Assembly (NCBI GenBank): GCA_021397845.1
Contig: CM038039.1
Location: 178,348,526 to 178,412,525 of the forward strand
Direction: 5' to 3'
Length of the DNA stretch: 64,000 bases
Source of the DNA: Areca catechu
Taxonomy: Eukaryota; Streptophyta; Magnoliopsida; Arecales; Arecaceae
The stretch's first letter is position 1. Each line of letters starts with the position of its first letter. The notes under the pieces were generated by a model. It worked only from the letters and a program-made list of their open reading frames with translations. It searched no databases and was not told where the DNA came from. A program made the translations under genes and the position numbers. Below, piece after piece: positions 12,064 through 24,137 of the stretch.

Positions 12064-12649
12064 AGGGACAAAGCTTATGATTGCAATCTCTTTCAGATGG
12101 ATCCGAGAAGAACCCGGTGATGTCGCTTCTTCATTTGCTCCTGCTCCCAAGTCTTGACAAAATGTCATGCTCAGGGCTAAGGAGGTAATTGAGAAGGTGA
12201 TGTGGAAAGGTTGAGATCTGGCACCATTGAATGACACGATCGCCGCCACTTCGCGTGCTGTGCCTTGAAGCCAGTATGGGGGCACCACATCAGCGGGTCC
12301 GAGGAAGCATAATGGTGGATGTACAATCCGAGGCTATTTCTGTTGCATCAGGGGGTTGCCTTTGGTCGATGTTGCCACGTGGTGTCCATTTGGTGATGGG
12401 AGTGCCGAAAGGAGATACGGCTATAGTCTGGCCACTTTGAAAGAGGGTAAGCTTTCTCCTAATCATCCCTTTCAAAACTTTCTTGCTCGCCATCAGACCA
12501 GAGCTTCTTCCTTCTCCCGGATGCCTTTTCCTCCAACAACCAGGTTAGTCTTCCTCGGCTTTCTCATTCTTCTCCGGTTAGGTCGAGTTTTCCTGTAGGG
12601 TTCCTAGGCCTTCTTTCCATGTACACTTCATTCTTTCTTTGATCTCGGA
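12064..12649 (+). promoter_or_regulatory. Putative upstream region of T2 antisense-type gene
   Basis: No coding signal. It holds one perfect G-box in the palindrome CCACGTGG (12375-12382) and ends in a CT-rich leader-like stretch (12490-12645) before the ATG at 12650. The T1 gene has three CACGTG boxes in the equivalent place. No convincing TATA box was seen. Confidence 0.35.
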
Positions 12650-14143
12650 TGGCTCCGTCCGGTCAGAACTATCACTCTTCCCAGAACCTCGATGAGGCAG
12701 GGCCCTCTCGATAAAGGACTCATTCTTCTTACAAGGAGGAGGAGGTTCCTCTCGTCATCCGTAGGATCCTTCGCTCGACAAGAGTAGTCATAGGTGGGTC
12801 CAGGGCCCCTCTTGTTCCTTCTATCTCTTTCACTCTTGTTGCTTCTTCCCGGTCTTCCCATCCGATCTGGCCGTCTGGCATCAATTCGACGATGACCAAG
12901 GAGGATCTCTCTATGATCCGGCCACCTACGAGATCTCGAACTCTGTCCGGCTCTCGGTTCTAGGACCAGGGGAACGGGTCACCTCCAGTGGCCCAGGTCG
13001 AATAGCCCTCTACGAGGAGTTCTTTCTCGGGGGCCTTTGTTTGCCTTTTCATCCCTTCTTTTCTTCTTTCCATAACAACTACCATCTTGTTCCTGCCTAG
13101 TTGGCCCCCAACGCCAATAGGGTCATTAACTACTTCATTATTTTTTGCCATTTCCACTAGATTGTCATCTGTTTCTCCCTATTTAGGACCTTCTTTACCC
13201 TGAAATGCCACCTAACTGAGGATAGGTGGTGTTTTGTTTCCCTTGCTCAAAGGGCATAAAGTTTGAGCATCCCTCTTCTATCAAAGGGTGGAAGAGTAAA
13301 TTTTTCTTCGCTTCTGTCGAAGGGGTGGACTATGTCTGGAGTGATCTGGACCGAACCCCAAACCAGAACTCCTAGATCGAGGCCTCTAATCTAGAAATAT
13401 ATGACCAGCTCATTTTCGATTAGATGCCTTCCCTCAAGGTTTTCCTATCAGAGCAGAACCTGTTCGATGCCGGGATCAGCCCAATCTAGGGGCTAGTTGG
13501 TTCTGGAAGGATATCCCTTCTTCCATGAGTCCTTTTTGATCTGCTGCTAACCTTTATCTTCTTCTTCCTGCAGGCATGAAGTTCTCGATGGAGGAGCTTC
13601 TGGAGTCTGCCTAGAGGAGAGGCCTACAATCCGGTCATGGAGAGGCTCCATCAAAAAGGGCCCAAGTCGAACCCAGCCAAGGGGTGGGGACTGCTTTAGT
13701 CCCTGGCCCTACAGGACGAGCGGTCGAGCCAGTCCTCGGGCCTTCAAGGCAATGAGCCCAGCTCCTGGCCCAAGAACCTGGCATGGGTGCACAAGCCAGG
13801 ACAATAGCTACCATTGTGGTATAGCCTCCCGTAGTCATCGAGGTGGATGTGGAGGGAAAGAGGGTAGTGGAGCAGCCACTGAGGATGCCACCACCCATGC
13901 TAGCAAACTCCCCCCCACAGGATGAGATGCCTTCAGAGGCAATTCCCCCAGATGCGATGGTGCCCCCAACATCGAGGAGGGCTGCTATCCGAAGGGCAGC
14001 ACCTGGGGTGAAATCGAACTCGGTGGTCACTCAGGATATTGCGCATGCAGAGCATATGATGGAGTTCGCAGTTCGGTCGTGTGACAACCATGAGAGGGGA
14101 GGTAGGAAGCTGGCGGAGGCCCTTATTGGTACCCTTCCCCTCC
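12650..14143 (+). pseudogene. T2 antisense-type gene, N-terminal part, truncated
   Basis: An ATG at 12650 opens a Ser/Arg-rich reading with a stop after about 17 codons. A second block begins MTKEDLSMIR (12891), changes frame and continues through ALYEEFFLGGLCLPFH and NYHLVPAQLAPNA (about 13000-13130). This matches the T1 gene, where the same domain reads MTRERVENLR and LYKDHLKAGLRFPIH. The domain resembles the Pfam family annotated as a putative gypsy-type transposon protein (PF04195), from memory. A CT-rich tract ending TTCCTGCAG at 13573 looks like a 3' splice site before MKFSMEELLES. The gene is cut at 14143 by the LTR of element B. Stops and shifts make it a pseudogene. Confidence 0.55.
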
Positions 14144-15648
14144 TGGTGTGGGCACCGGACCTCTGATTAGGGTTTCAATTTTTGGGTCCTATAATAAGCC
14201 TTCAAGCCTATGCATTGTAATTTTTAGTCATGAAGTTAGTCTCAATTATTTTTGTTTAGTCCTGTACATTGACCAATTGGGTCAAGTTGTGTCCTGTATT
14301 GAGTCCAGTCCTGTAATGATTCCAGTCCGAGTCTGTTTGAAGATTGGGCCCAAGCCAGAGTGGTCTTCGAGTCTAGTCCAATTTGTAATGGGTCAAGCCA
14401 TCTCCCAAGCCATGAAGGATGCCACTTGGCACCACCTCATCTATCCCATGTGGTGCCACATCACCTTGACATGTGGACGGCCAAGGCTAAAAGGGAATGC
14501 TAGAATTTATGGATGCCATTCCTTGATTCTTTCCTCCCTTCCCTCCCCCTATCAAGCCTCTTTCCAAAGGAGCTATGGGCAGCCAAGGAAGGTCAATGGG
14601 CAATGAAGGCATGATCCTTGTTTCATGCCCCATATCAAGATTTCTTTCCAAAGTGCTTGGTTGGTTATGGAAGAAAATCATTGACCCTCAAATCAAGAAG
14701 ATAACTTCCTTGTTTCAAGCCCCATATCAAGCCATCTTTCTAAAGTGCTTGGTCAGCTATGGAAGAAAATCATTAACCCTCGAATCAAGAAGACAACTCC
14801 ATTCTTTCAAGCCCTAAATCAAGCCACAAAACCTTGGAAGAAGAAATTTGAATTTGGGCGCCCTCTTCATAAAGCTTTGTATTTTTGAAATTTGAATAGG
14901 TTTTAAGGTTCCTATATAAAGGGCCTTACCCCTCTCTTGTAAAAAATGATGATGAATGAAAAGAAAATATTTGAGGGCCATTCTCATTGTTAGTTGCCTT
15001 CGTTCCTTAAGAACGTCGATTTCTGTGAGGAAGCGCCTTCGCCTTCAGGCATCGAGAGGTGTGAGTCCTCAAGTTACTTTCTCTTCCGCAAATCCATCTT
15101 CCATCTTCGAGTTTGGAGGCCACTGGATGATCCATCTAGGCACCCAGCAAGAAGACCCCACAATCAACATCATCTCCAACCTCTCCTCCCTTATTTCTTC
15201 CTGATACTTGTTGATTCCTAATCCTTCTATTGATTGTTTGCAGGTCCTCCAGGCACCATGAATATTAAGTCAGTTTCCCTTAACTTCGAGACCTTGGACG
15301 GAAAGCCGGTGCATCCGCGGGGGTTGAAGGCTCGATCATCCAAGCTGCATCCTCGAGAGCAAGCGAACTCACCATCGGGCACTTCAGAACTTTAAGGTTT
15401 GCAACCCTAGACTCCTTAGGGGTTATTGATTCAAGAGCTAAGTCCTACGGGGTTTCTCAATCTTGGGGTCCTCTTCCTATCCTTGCTTAGGGACTTACTT
15501 GCTAGTTTGAAGTTCTTGTTATTGTAGAACCCTATATCTACTCTTGTCTGTCTTCGGGAATCCTAAATTCATAAAAAAACTAAAATTCACAAAGAACATA
15601 AACACTTGCATCATTCCTCTCATCTTGCATCTAGTTAGCCCCACATCA
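14144..15648 (+). repeat. 5' LTR of element B
   Basis: It begins TGGTGTGGGCACC and ends CACATCA, followed by TGTT and the primer site. A TATA-like CTATATAAAG at about 14911 is followed by GATGAATGAAAAG, as in A. The LTR is 1,505 bp, inserted into the T2 antisense-type gene. Confidence 0.9.
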
Positions 15649-15652
15649 TGTT

Positions 15653-15664
15653 TGGTATTAGAGC
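15653..15664 (+). other. Primer binding site of element B (tRNA-iMet type)
   Basis: TGGTATTAGAGC, one base different from TGGTATCAGAGC, the complement of the 3' end of plant initiator tRNA-Met. It lies four bases after the LTR end and marks the start of minus-strand DNA synthesis. Confidence 0.9.
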
Positions 15665-16692
15665 ATGGTTAGGACTTAGCACTTCTTAAGTACTTGGATT
15701 AGGTGCTTCACCAGGCCATCCAGTCTTAGAAGAAAAGTAGGGTTTCAAGACCCTCTCCTCCTATTCCACGGGGATCTCCTAAGGCATGTAGGGGTACCAC
15801 TGTAATTGACCTTTGAAGGGGAACACAAGAAGAAAAGTTTTTAAAAAAACCCAAAAGAAAATTTTTGCGTCATTGGATCTCATCTTCTTTTAATTTCTGC
15901 ATTTTTTTTTATGTACATGGTCTGTTATTTTAGATGTTGCTCTTTGTAGAAACTTCCAAACTCTAAGATTTTATTTTGTTAGATCACACATAATTGACAG
16001 TATATCTGATAATTTTCTTAGATTTTATTGCAACCTACAAAATTTTTATAAGCCAGAATACTTTCTAAGAGCAAAATCTACTCTATGATTTTCTAGCAAG
16101 TGCATATTTTTATGTTTTCATTTTTTTAAATAGTTTAATTTTACATTTAGTGTCATCTCTTTTCATTTCCATCATTCTATTTCTGCTTTCATCCATCAAA
16201 AACACAAATTAGATCCATCTCAATAGATCATTTGTATGCCATCATTTTCATAAATAATCTTAAGGGCATCAATTTGACATAAGGTTAGGATTTCATTACC
16301 TGTCCCTTGACCAAAAATCATCAACCTGCATAACGAACCCAACCCCTAAGTAAAACAGAGTAGATACTTAATTTTCTCTAGTGAGCTAGGGACACCCATG
16401 AAGTCGAATCGAACCAAGTGTCAAGCCAATTTAGACAACTTGTTTGTGTGTGCTTGAGTATCTGGTGTCTAGGCAATTGGTTCAGGGACAAGAGCCCGAA
16501 GGAAGGTGGGTTGGTTCGCTTACATGGCCAATTTCAAATTGGTGTCTAAGGCAAGCAAAGAGAAACATCCATCAACCTTATACTTACCTAGCCAGGTGCC
16601 AAGTTACTACCACCAAGATTGTCTTCTTGACCTAACATTTGGTTTGATCTCTTAGGTCTAGTAAACCCATAACATCTGTCGTTGTGTGTTGC
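15665..16692 (+). other. Leader of element B
   Basis: About one kilobase of AT-rich non-coding sequence between primer site and gag start. The last 310 bases match the leader of A. No ORF or other structure was recognised. Confidence 0.7.
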
Positions 16693-18813
16693 ATGTCGAC
16701 TAGACCAGGAGTCCCCTATCACCCCCATCATTCCCAATCAAGTGAACCCATGGAAAACACCCAAGAGAATCACTTAAGGGTTATCACTGAACAGTTAGCT
16801 AGGATAAACAATAGGCTTCATAAGTTTGAAGATAGAATTGGAGCCTTAGAAAAGAACATTATACCATCCATCAAGCTTGAGTCTGAGTCACCTCCTCATC
16901 TAAGGGAATACCATTAGCGTGATCCTTCCTTAGAGTCTGAAGACCTTTTAGGAATAGTCAGGTGCATCTTTACCCAAAACATAGTGCAAGAAGAATGGCG
17001 TTGGACTAACATCCTACAACCTTTGTCAAGTTAAGGGATCAGGTACGTAAGATCATAGTTGATAGTAGGAGCTGTGTCAATGCCATCTCTTTAAGTACTG
17101 TCAAAGCCCCAAGATTGACCCCAGTTCCTCACCCCAATCCTTATAAGATCTCATGGATAGATTCGACTTCCATACCTATCAAGTATAGATGCCAAGTTTT
17201 AATCAAATTACAATAATATGAGGAAGAGATTTGGTGTGATGTCCTTCCTATTGGGGTCAGTAGCATTATCCTAGGTCAACCGTGGCTTTACGATCATGAT
17301 GCCACCCTTTATAGTCAGACAAATACATGTGCCTTTAGTCACCATGGGAAGAAATTTGTAATCAAACCAATTCAGACTAAGGAGTAGGTTAAAAGAGAAT
17401 CAAGTAGCCTTAAGGAAGAGAAGCCTGGAGTCATCCTGATCAAGTCTAAGGAGTTAGAGAAAGTGGTTACTGAGGAAGAACCCTTTAACAAATTTTAGGG
17501 AGAAAAGGATGAACATTCTGAGAATTTAAATGAGAAATCCCCTGAGCCCATTGAAGTCTTTAAGTATGAAAAGGTTGAACCCATTGATAATCTAGAGCAA
17601 GAAACTCTGGAGAGTACCAAACAATCCAAAGAAAACATCTATGAACCAAGTTTAGTAGAAGAGTATGGTGAAGATGGGCCCAAGGTTCAAATCATTAAGG
17701 AATCAAAGGAAAAAGATCATGAACCCACTAAAGAATTTGAAGAAGAAATGACAGAGCTAGGATCACATTTAGTAAATGAAAATAAGGGTTCGCTAGTCTT
17801 GTCCACAGAAGGAGTTCAGGAACAAACCATTAATGAACTGACCCATTGAGAACATCCTCAAGAGATAGTTGAAGCTCTGAAAGGATTTGAGGATGTACTT
17901 CCCGATGAGTTACCGGATCATTTACCACCCCTGAGGAACATCCAGCCTGCCCTAGAATTTGTACCTATAGATCAATGTCCAAATTTTAAGTTCATCCTGA
18001 ATAACCAAGGTCTGTTTCATGATACCTATAGATTGCCCCAAGACTCCGTCTCCTATTTCCTACCATTCCCTGAGCCTTTTCAAGTTTCTAGAGCTAAGGG
18101 GTTATATTTTTTCATATGCACACCAGACCAGGGTCAAACCTATAGAGTCAATAATCTGCTAGGTTTAGGCCCTAGAGAGTCCAATAAAATTCTGCTCTAT
18201 AGGAATATTTAGTTGAGTCTGCATTTTGCATCATATTAGGATTCTACATTAAGTGCTTATTTTAAAATAATTTGGCTGATTCTCGAAAATGAACTAAAGA
18301 GTTTGATCAAAGGGATTCTATAATGATTAGGCTTAGGCCTGAACGGTTTCCACCATGAACCATTAAGAAGCTTCATGCTCGTAGAGCTGGCCCCTTAAGA
18401 CTGATAAGGAGAGTTGGCCCTAATGCCTATGTACTTGAGCTACCCTCGAATTATGGCATTAGCTCAACTTTCAATATCCCAGACTTAGTCGAGTATAGGA
18501 AACCAGAAAACATACCTAGTGAGCCATTTGGGCCTAACCTTTCATTTGAGAGCAAACCCAACCCAAAGTTTCCACCTCCAATTTTACCTGAGAGAGGAGA
18601 GCGGATCGAGCATGTCCTGGATGATCAAGCTATGACCACCCAGGACAAAGGCTATCAGCGTTACTTGGTCTGATTGCAAGGCCAACCACAATCCGATGAT
18701 TCGTAGGATACCCGAGAGGACTTGCAGCACCTCGACCCTAACCTTCTGGAAAAATAGCAAAGCCAAATCAATCCTTACTTGTCAGGGTCAAGTTCATCCC
18801 ACCCCGGGAGAAT
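16693..18813 (+). pseudogene. Element B polyprotein remnant with replaced RT region
   Basis: The start at 16693 (MSTRPGVPYHP) opens about 75 gag codons. The reading then jumps past the zinc knuckle into protease (about 16930-17400; active site DSRS, as in A). From about 17490 to 17850 the code is very acidic, rich in Glu and Lys. It is followed by the pre-RT motif LPPLRNIQ near 17930 and then by an unrecognised segment containing DSVSYFLPF and TYRVNN (about 18030-18160). RT, RNase H and integrase core are missing. The integrase tail and chromodomain return at about 18270-18790 with stops. Several in-frame stops and a frameshift near 17023 show decay. The shared SYFLPF segment links it to N. 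Confidence 0.75.
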
Positions 18814-19426
18814 TGGTGTGGGCACCAGACCTCTGATTAGGGTTTCAATTTTTGGGTCTTGTAATAAGGCTTCAAGCCTATGCATTGTATTTTTTTGTCA
18901 TGAACTTAGTCTCAATTATTTTTATTTAGTCCTGTACATTGACCAATTGGGTTAAGTTATGTCCTGTATTGAGTCCAGTCTTATAATGATTCTAGTCTGA
19001 GTCTATTTGAAGATTGGGCCCTTGCCGGAGTGGTCTTCAAATCTAGTCCAATTTGTAATGGGTCAAGCCATCTCCCAAGCCATGAAGGATTCCACTTGGC
19101 ACCACCTCATCTATCCCATGTGGTGCCACATCACCTTGACATGTGGACGGCCAAGGCAAGAAGGGAATGCTAGAATTTATGGATTCCATTCCTTGATTCT
19201 TTCCTCCCTTCCCTCCCCCTATCAAGCCTCTTTCCAAAGGAGCTATGGGCAGCCAAGGAAGGTCAATGGGCAATGAAGGCATGATCCTTGTTTCAAGCTA
19301 TCAAGACTTCTTCCCAAAGTGCTTGGTTGGCTATGGAAGAAAATCATTGACCCTTAAATCAAGAAGACACTCCCTTGTTTCAAGCCCCATATCAGGCCAT
19401 CTTCTGAAAGTGCTTGTTCGGCTATG
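18814..19426 (+). repeat. 3' LTR of element B, truncated
   Basis: It starts TGGTGTGGGCACC right after the purine tract CCCCGGGAGAAT. It follows the 5' LTR closely to the equivalent of about 14762, apart from short gaps, and then breaks into the start of LTR C. The remaining two-fifths or so of the 5' LTR (14763-15648) has no counterpart further right. Confidence 0.88.
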
Positions 19427-20958
19427 TGGTGTGGGCACCAGACCTCTAGTTAGGGTTTTAGTTTTGGGTCTTGTAATAAGGCTTCAAGCCTCAACCTTAT
19501 AATTTTCCTTTTGCTTTGAATTGAGTATGTACTTTGACCAATTGGGTCAAATTGTGTACTGTACTGAGTCCAGTCACAAATCGAGTCTAGTTTGAGTCTA
19601 TTGGAAGTATGGGTCCATGCAAGAATTAGTCTTAAAATTTAGTCTCCTTGGAGCCAAGTCAGGAAGGAATCCAAGTCAGCTTAGGGCCCACCATTTCATC
19701 CTATGTGGTGCCATGACAACTTGCCATGTGGGCAGCACACTTTTCATCCTTGGACACCCAAAAGTTGAGGAACACATCACTTGACACTAGCCCTTTTTTC
19801 CTCCCCTTATTAAGTTCTTTTCCAAGCAAGGGTGGTCAGCCAAAGGGAAGGTCAAAGGGGAGTTGAAGTTGGGAATTCAAATCCCTTGCTTCAAGCCCTC
19901 CAATCATGTCTTCTTCCCAAATTGTTTGAACCCCTTTGGAAGGAAGGGACAAGATCTATGGGCGCCTCCACTTGCCACTCCCCATGTCAGGCTTTGTACC
20001 AAAAAGGGATACACAACCAAGGAAGGAAGAAGAACACATGCCTTGCTCAAAGCCTCACTTCATGCTTTCTTCCAAAATAAAGGAGCTACTTTCCAAGTTC
20101 AAGGCGCCAAGATCTCTCCTCCAAACATTGCATCATGCCATGCCCAATCAAATCAGCTCTTGGTCGGCCAAGGAGAGAAGAAAGTCAAAGGTTTTGGGTG
20201 CCCATTCATGAAATTTTGTAATCTTTCATTTGAATTTCAAAAGGGTCCTAAGGTGCCTATTTAAAGGACCTAACCCCTCCCTTGTAAGGTTAATGTTGAT
20301 GAATGAAAAAAAACTACATTTCTTGTTTCAATTTCTTTTAGTTGCCTTCGTTCACTAGGAACGTCGATCTTCATGAGGGAGCGACTTCGCCTTCGGGCAT
20401 CGAGAGGTGTGAGGCCTCAAACTACCATCACTTCTACAACTCCATCATCCGACTCCGAATCCAGAAGAACTCCATCATCACTTCAACGACTCTCTTTCAT
20501 TCTTCCATTTCTTTCTTTCGATTGAAACTTAACCCATCTTTGAATGCTCGCAGGTCCTCCAGATGACACGAGTATGGATACGGTTGCCTTTGCCATCAAG
20601 ATCTTCGGACAGCCAGCCGGCACCTCCACAGGGTTGACGGCTCGATCATCCAAGCCACATCTACCAAAGTGAGTGATCTCTGCATCGAGCGCTTCAGATC
20701 TTTGAGGTTTGCCCCATGGCTCCTAAGTAGGTCTTGATCGGAGAGCTAAGTCCTGCAGGGTTTCTCAATCCCGGGGTCCTCTCTTTATCATTGCTTAGGG
20801 ACTAATTCACCTGCTCGTAGTTCTGGTTATTATTGAATCCTAGATCAACTCTTACTTATTTTTTGGAATCCCAAGAAAATCATAAAAATCTAAAAATCAC
20901 AAAACCAACAAATCACTTGCATCATTCTTCATATTCACATCTAGTTAGTCCCCCATCA
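19427..20958 (+). repeat. LTR C: complete chromovirus LTR without internal region
   Basis: It begins TGGTGTGGGCACC and ends CCCCATCA. The 1,532 bp resemble the LTR of A more than that of B (for example the segment near 19830-20260). No PBS follows; copia sequence starts at once. The flanks (ATGTG-like left, AATTA right) do not match, so it is not a simple solo LTR. More likely it is one end of a recombined element. The TATA-like site is GCCTATTTAAAGG near 20253. Confidence 0.8.
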
Positions 20959-21248
20959 AATTAGCTATAATCGGTGGAGATTATAGTGAATTCCCAAGTG
21001 GACCTTGGGGAGTGGATGCAGGTGCTTTGGAAAGCACCAAACCACTATACTTGATTTGTGTTTATGATTATTTGTCTCTCTCTTGCTCTTACATTTATTG
21101 TATTTAAATTTTTGTTGCATACTTTTTAAGAGCACATTACTCTTGCATCTCTTTGCACTTAAATTATTTATTGAATTGTTTTACACACTTGCAATTATTT
21201 TTTTAGAAACCCAATTCACCCCCCTCTTGGGTTGCTTACTAGGCAACA
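20959..21248 (+). repeat. 3' end of D1 5' LTR
   Basis: AT-rich sequence, with GGAGTGGATGCAGGTGCTTTGG (in part) near 21009 as is usual near copia LTR ends, finishing in GGCAACA two bases before the primer site. The upstream part of the LTR has been replaced by LTR C. Confidence 0.6.
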
Positions 21249-21250
21249 AG

Positions 21251-21263
21251 TGGTATCACAGCC
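21251..21263 (+). other. Primer binding site of D1
   Basis: TGGTATCACAGCC differs by one base from the initiator tRNA-Met complement TGGTATCAGAGCC. Confidence 0.85.
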
Positions 21264-21305
21264 ACATTCTCAGTTTATAGGTCTAACCACCTTGAGTAAA
21301 GATCT

Positions 21306-22678
21306 ATGGCAACCCCCTTGGTACTAATGTAGTTGAGGGACAAGTCTCAAATAGACCTCCATACTTTAATGAAACTAATTATACTTATTGAAAAACTAGA
21401 ATTTGAATTTACATGCATTCTATAGATTATAATTTGTGAAAAGTTGTTGATAAAGGTCCACATATTCCTTTGATTGTGGTTAATGGTGTTTCCATCCCAA
21501 AGCTCGAAGAGGATTGGGATGAAAGTGGCATTAAGCAATCCAAGATCAATGCGAAAGTAATGAATGCCTTTTATTATGCATTGGATCCTAGTAAATTCAA
21601 TAAGATTTCTACATGCACATTAGCCAAAGAAATATGGGACATACTTGAAGTTATCCATGAGGGTAATGATCAAGTGAAGAACACCAAAGTTAACATGTTA
21701 GTGCATACTTATGAGATGTTCCACATAGAACCAAATGAATCTATCACTGTCATGTACACTAGACTCACAAACATTGTAAATGGCATGAGAAGCATAGGTA
21801 AAGTTATGTCTAATACCGATCTTGTGAAAAAAATTCTCAAGTCTCTTCTAACATCTTAGGATCCAAACGTGACCACCATACAAGAAGCCAAAGATATTGA
21901 CAAACTACCATTGGAGCAGCTAGTAGGATCGCTCATGACTTATGAGCTAAATTTGAAACAAAAAGCTATGGATTTGGATAAAAAGAAAAAGGGGATAGCC
22001 TTCAAGTATATAATACAAGAAGTATCTTCAACTGAAGAATCAGAAGAAGAAGATGAGAGTGAGGAAGCTCTTCTAGCAAGAAAATTTAGAAGATTCATGA
22101 AAAGAAGAAAATTCCCTTACAAGAAAAAGTTTCAACCAAGTAAAGAGAAGGGAAAAGAAAAGGAGAAACAAAAGAACAAGGAGAAGGATGTACCAACTTG
22201 CTTCGATTGCAAGAAGCTCGGACATTACAAGTTTGACTGCCCTATCCTAAAGAAATTAATGAAAAAGCTTAGAAAGAAGGCAATGATGGCAACCTGGATT
22301 GATAGCGAGGACTCCAGTTTAGATGAAGAATTAACTGAAGTTGCCAATCTATGTTTCATGGCACTACAAGTACAAGAAGAGGTAAATTCTGATGTAGAAG
22401 TAGTTTTTATTTTTGATGAATTGAGAACTGCATTTGATGAACTAATGCATGATTATAAATTAATGATTTCTAAAAATAAAAAATTGAAAAAGCATGCAAA
22501 ATCCTTTTCATATGAAAACTCTACTCTTTTAAATGAAGTTAATAATTTGAAAAACAAAATTGATGTTTTAGAAAAGAAAAATAATGCTTTATCCATTGAA
22601 AATGAAGTTTTAAAAAGACCTAAAGCTATTGTTTCAAATAATAAACTTTTGAAGAAAAGTAAAGATCTTGAAATATAA
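21306..22678 (+). pseudogene. gag: D1 gag, Sirevirus-type, broken
   Basis: An ATG at 21306 opens MATPLV; a frameshift soon after moves to the frame used from 21470. The family segments IPKLEEDWDES, MNAFYYALDP and LAKEIWDILEV (21490-21660) are clear. A TAG at 21857-21859 interrupts the frame before DPNVTTIQEAKD. Then come LPLEQLVGSLMTYEL, a Lys/Glu-rich stretch and a CCHC zinc knuckle at 22199-22240 with all four ligands. The tail after it is a long charged heptad-like region (22380-22680), also usual in Sirevirus gag. The frame ends at 22678. Two breaks at least, so not functional. Confidence 0.85.
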
Positions 22679-22867
22679 AATAAGCAATATAATGATGAGC
22701 TTGAAAAGATAAAACCTTTTATTAAGAAGTTCACATATAGTTCTAAAAAATTAAATCTTCTTTTAAACAACCAAAGCTATTTTTAATAAAGCTAGATTAG
22801 GTTATAGATCTCAAAAATAGCAAAAGTATTTCAAAATTTTTTTTATACTTGCATCATCTAGTATTAC

Positions 22868-24041
22868 ATGTTTTTCTTGCAAAAAGTAGGTCATAAAGCT
22901 TTTCAATGTAGTTTAAGAAAAATTAATGATTCTAGAAGGATTTGGGTTCCAAAAGGAACCACTTTTAACACTAACCCAAAAGGGCCCAGTTGGCTTGGGT
23001 ACCTAAAAACAAAACTTAATTTATTTTGCAGGTGTGTCTTACAACCAATGAAAATAAAAGATTATGGTATCTCGATAGTGGTTGCTCAAGACACATGACA
23101 GGAGATGTGAAGCAATTCACCTTTCTTAAGGCAATAAATAGAGGGAGTGTAACCTTTAGTGATAATGGTAAAGAAAAATTCATTGGTATTGGTAAGGTTC
23201 ACATCTCCCCTTTTACTTGGATTAATGATGTTCTTTTAGTTGAAGGTTTAAAGCATAATCTTCTAAGTATTAGTCAATTTTACAATAAGGGTTTTCAAGT
23301 TATTTTTGAATCATCTTATTGCATGATTGCTAGTCCTGATAAAAATGGAGTGAGATTCATTGAAAAAGTCATGGTAATATTTATCTTGTAGATTTGGATA
23401 ATCTATCTTTGCCTAATGGAGAATGCCTAGTTGCAATGAATGCCATTATTAGTGAGACTAGTTGGCTTTGGCATTGTAGATTAGGTCATGCTAGTATGTA
23501 ATTATTATCAAAACTTTGTAAAATTGATTTAGTAAGAGATTTGCCAAAACTTAATTTTGAAAAGGATAAAGTTTGTGAAGCATGTCAATTTGGAAAATAA
23601 GTAAAAAAATCTTTTAAACCTAAAGGTTTTGTTACAATTTCTAGGCCATTAGAACTACTCCATATGGATCTTTTTGAACCAACTAGGACATCTAGCCTAG
23701 GAGTTAAGAGATATGGATTAGTTATAGTGGGTGACTTTTCATGATTTGCATGGATTTTATTTCTTACTCACAAAGACGAATCTTTTTCAGCATTCATAAA
23801 GTTTTACTGAAAAGTTTCAAATGAAAAAGGTACTTTAGTAAATTGCATTCGTAGTGATCATGGTTTTGAATTTGAATATTAGGATTTTGAAAACTTTTGC
23901 AATGAAAAATGAATTGAACATAATTTCTCTGCATCTAGGATACCTCAACATAATGGGGTTGTAGAAAAGAAAATTCGTACTTTAGAAGGAATGGCATGCA
24001 CTATGCTTTGTGATAATAATTTGCCAAGGTATTTTTGGGCT
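22868..24041 (+). pseudogene. pol: D1 pol, first part: protease and start of integrase
   Basis: The protease motif DSGCSRHMTGD is intact at 23074-23106, within an open stretch 23026-23391. The GAG-pre-integrase motif (SWLWHCRLGHAS) sits near 23458-23495. The integrase zinc finger follows (CEACQFGK near 23577), then the HMDLF region near 23665 and the catalytic core, with stops and frame changes. Coding stops at 24041 within an FWA-type motif because T1 is inserted. The next residues of the same motif appear from 42079. Non-functional. Confidence 0.85.
24037..24041 (+). repeat. Left target site duplication of T1
   Basis: GGGCT here and GGGCT at 42074-42078. The copia reading frame resumes after the right copy, which confirms the insertion point. 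Confidence 0.92.
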
Positions 24042-24137
24042 TGTTGTACCCTGAAGGCTCACCCTCAAGCAGAACTGGCCCATTCTTGTGGTCCGACCGA
24101 GCCGCCCCTTCAGAGCTCCGATTGTTACCCCGTCAAC

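Larger units (their letters stand above)
8557..14143 (-). mobile_element. T2: rearranged Tat-lineage Ty3/gypsy remnants
   Basis: Two plus-strand pieces of the gene that lies antisense to pol in T1 occur here: a C-terminal piece at 10075-10660 and an N-terminal piece at 12650-14143. The first is followed by a tandem array, as in T1 where arrays lie between that gene and pol. If the gene is antisense here too, the parent elements lie on the minus strand. No gag or pol is left. C-terminal piece before N-terminal piece means at least two copies or a rearrangement. The right end is cut by the 5' LTR of B at 14144. Boundaries are approximate. Confidence 0.5.
14144..19426 (+). mobile_element. Element B: deletion-derivative chromovirus
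   Basis: A 5' LTR, primer site, leader, gag start, protease, integrase tail with chromodomain, PPT and the first 613 bp of a 3' LTR are present in order. Most of gag, all RT motifs, RNase H and the integrase core are absent. A non-family coding segment replaces them (17490-18210). The copy could only have moved with proteins from a relative. Its 3' LTR ends abruptly at 19426 where another LTR starts. The sequence before the 5' LTR (CCTCC) is not repeated after 20958, so no clean target duplication frames B or B plus C. Confidence 0.85.

Noticed and set aside
19427..20958. LTR C as a classic solo LTR
   Set aside because: The five bases on each side do not match and the two flanks come from different elements.
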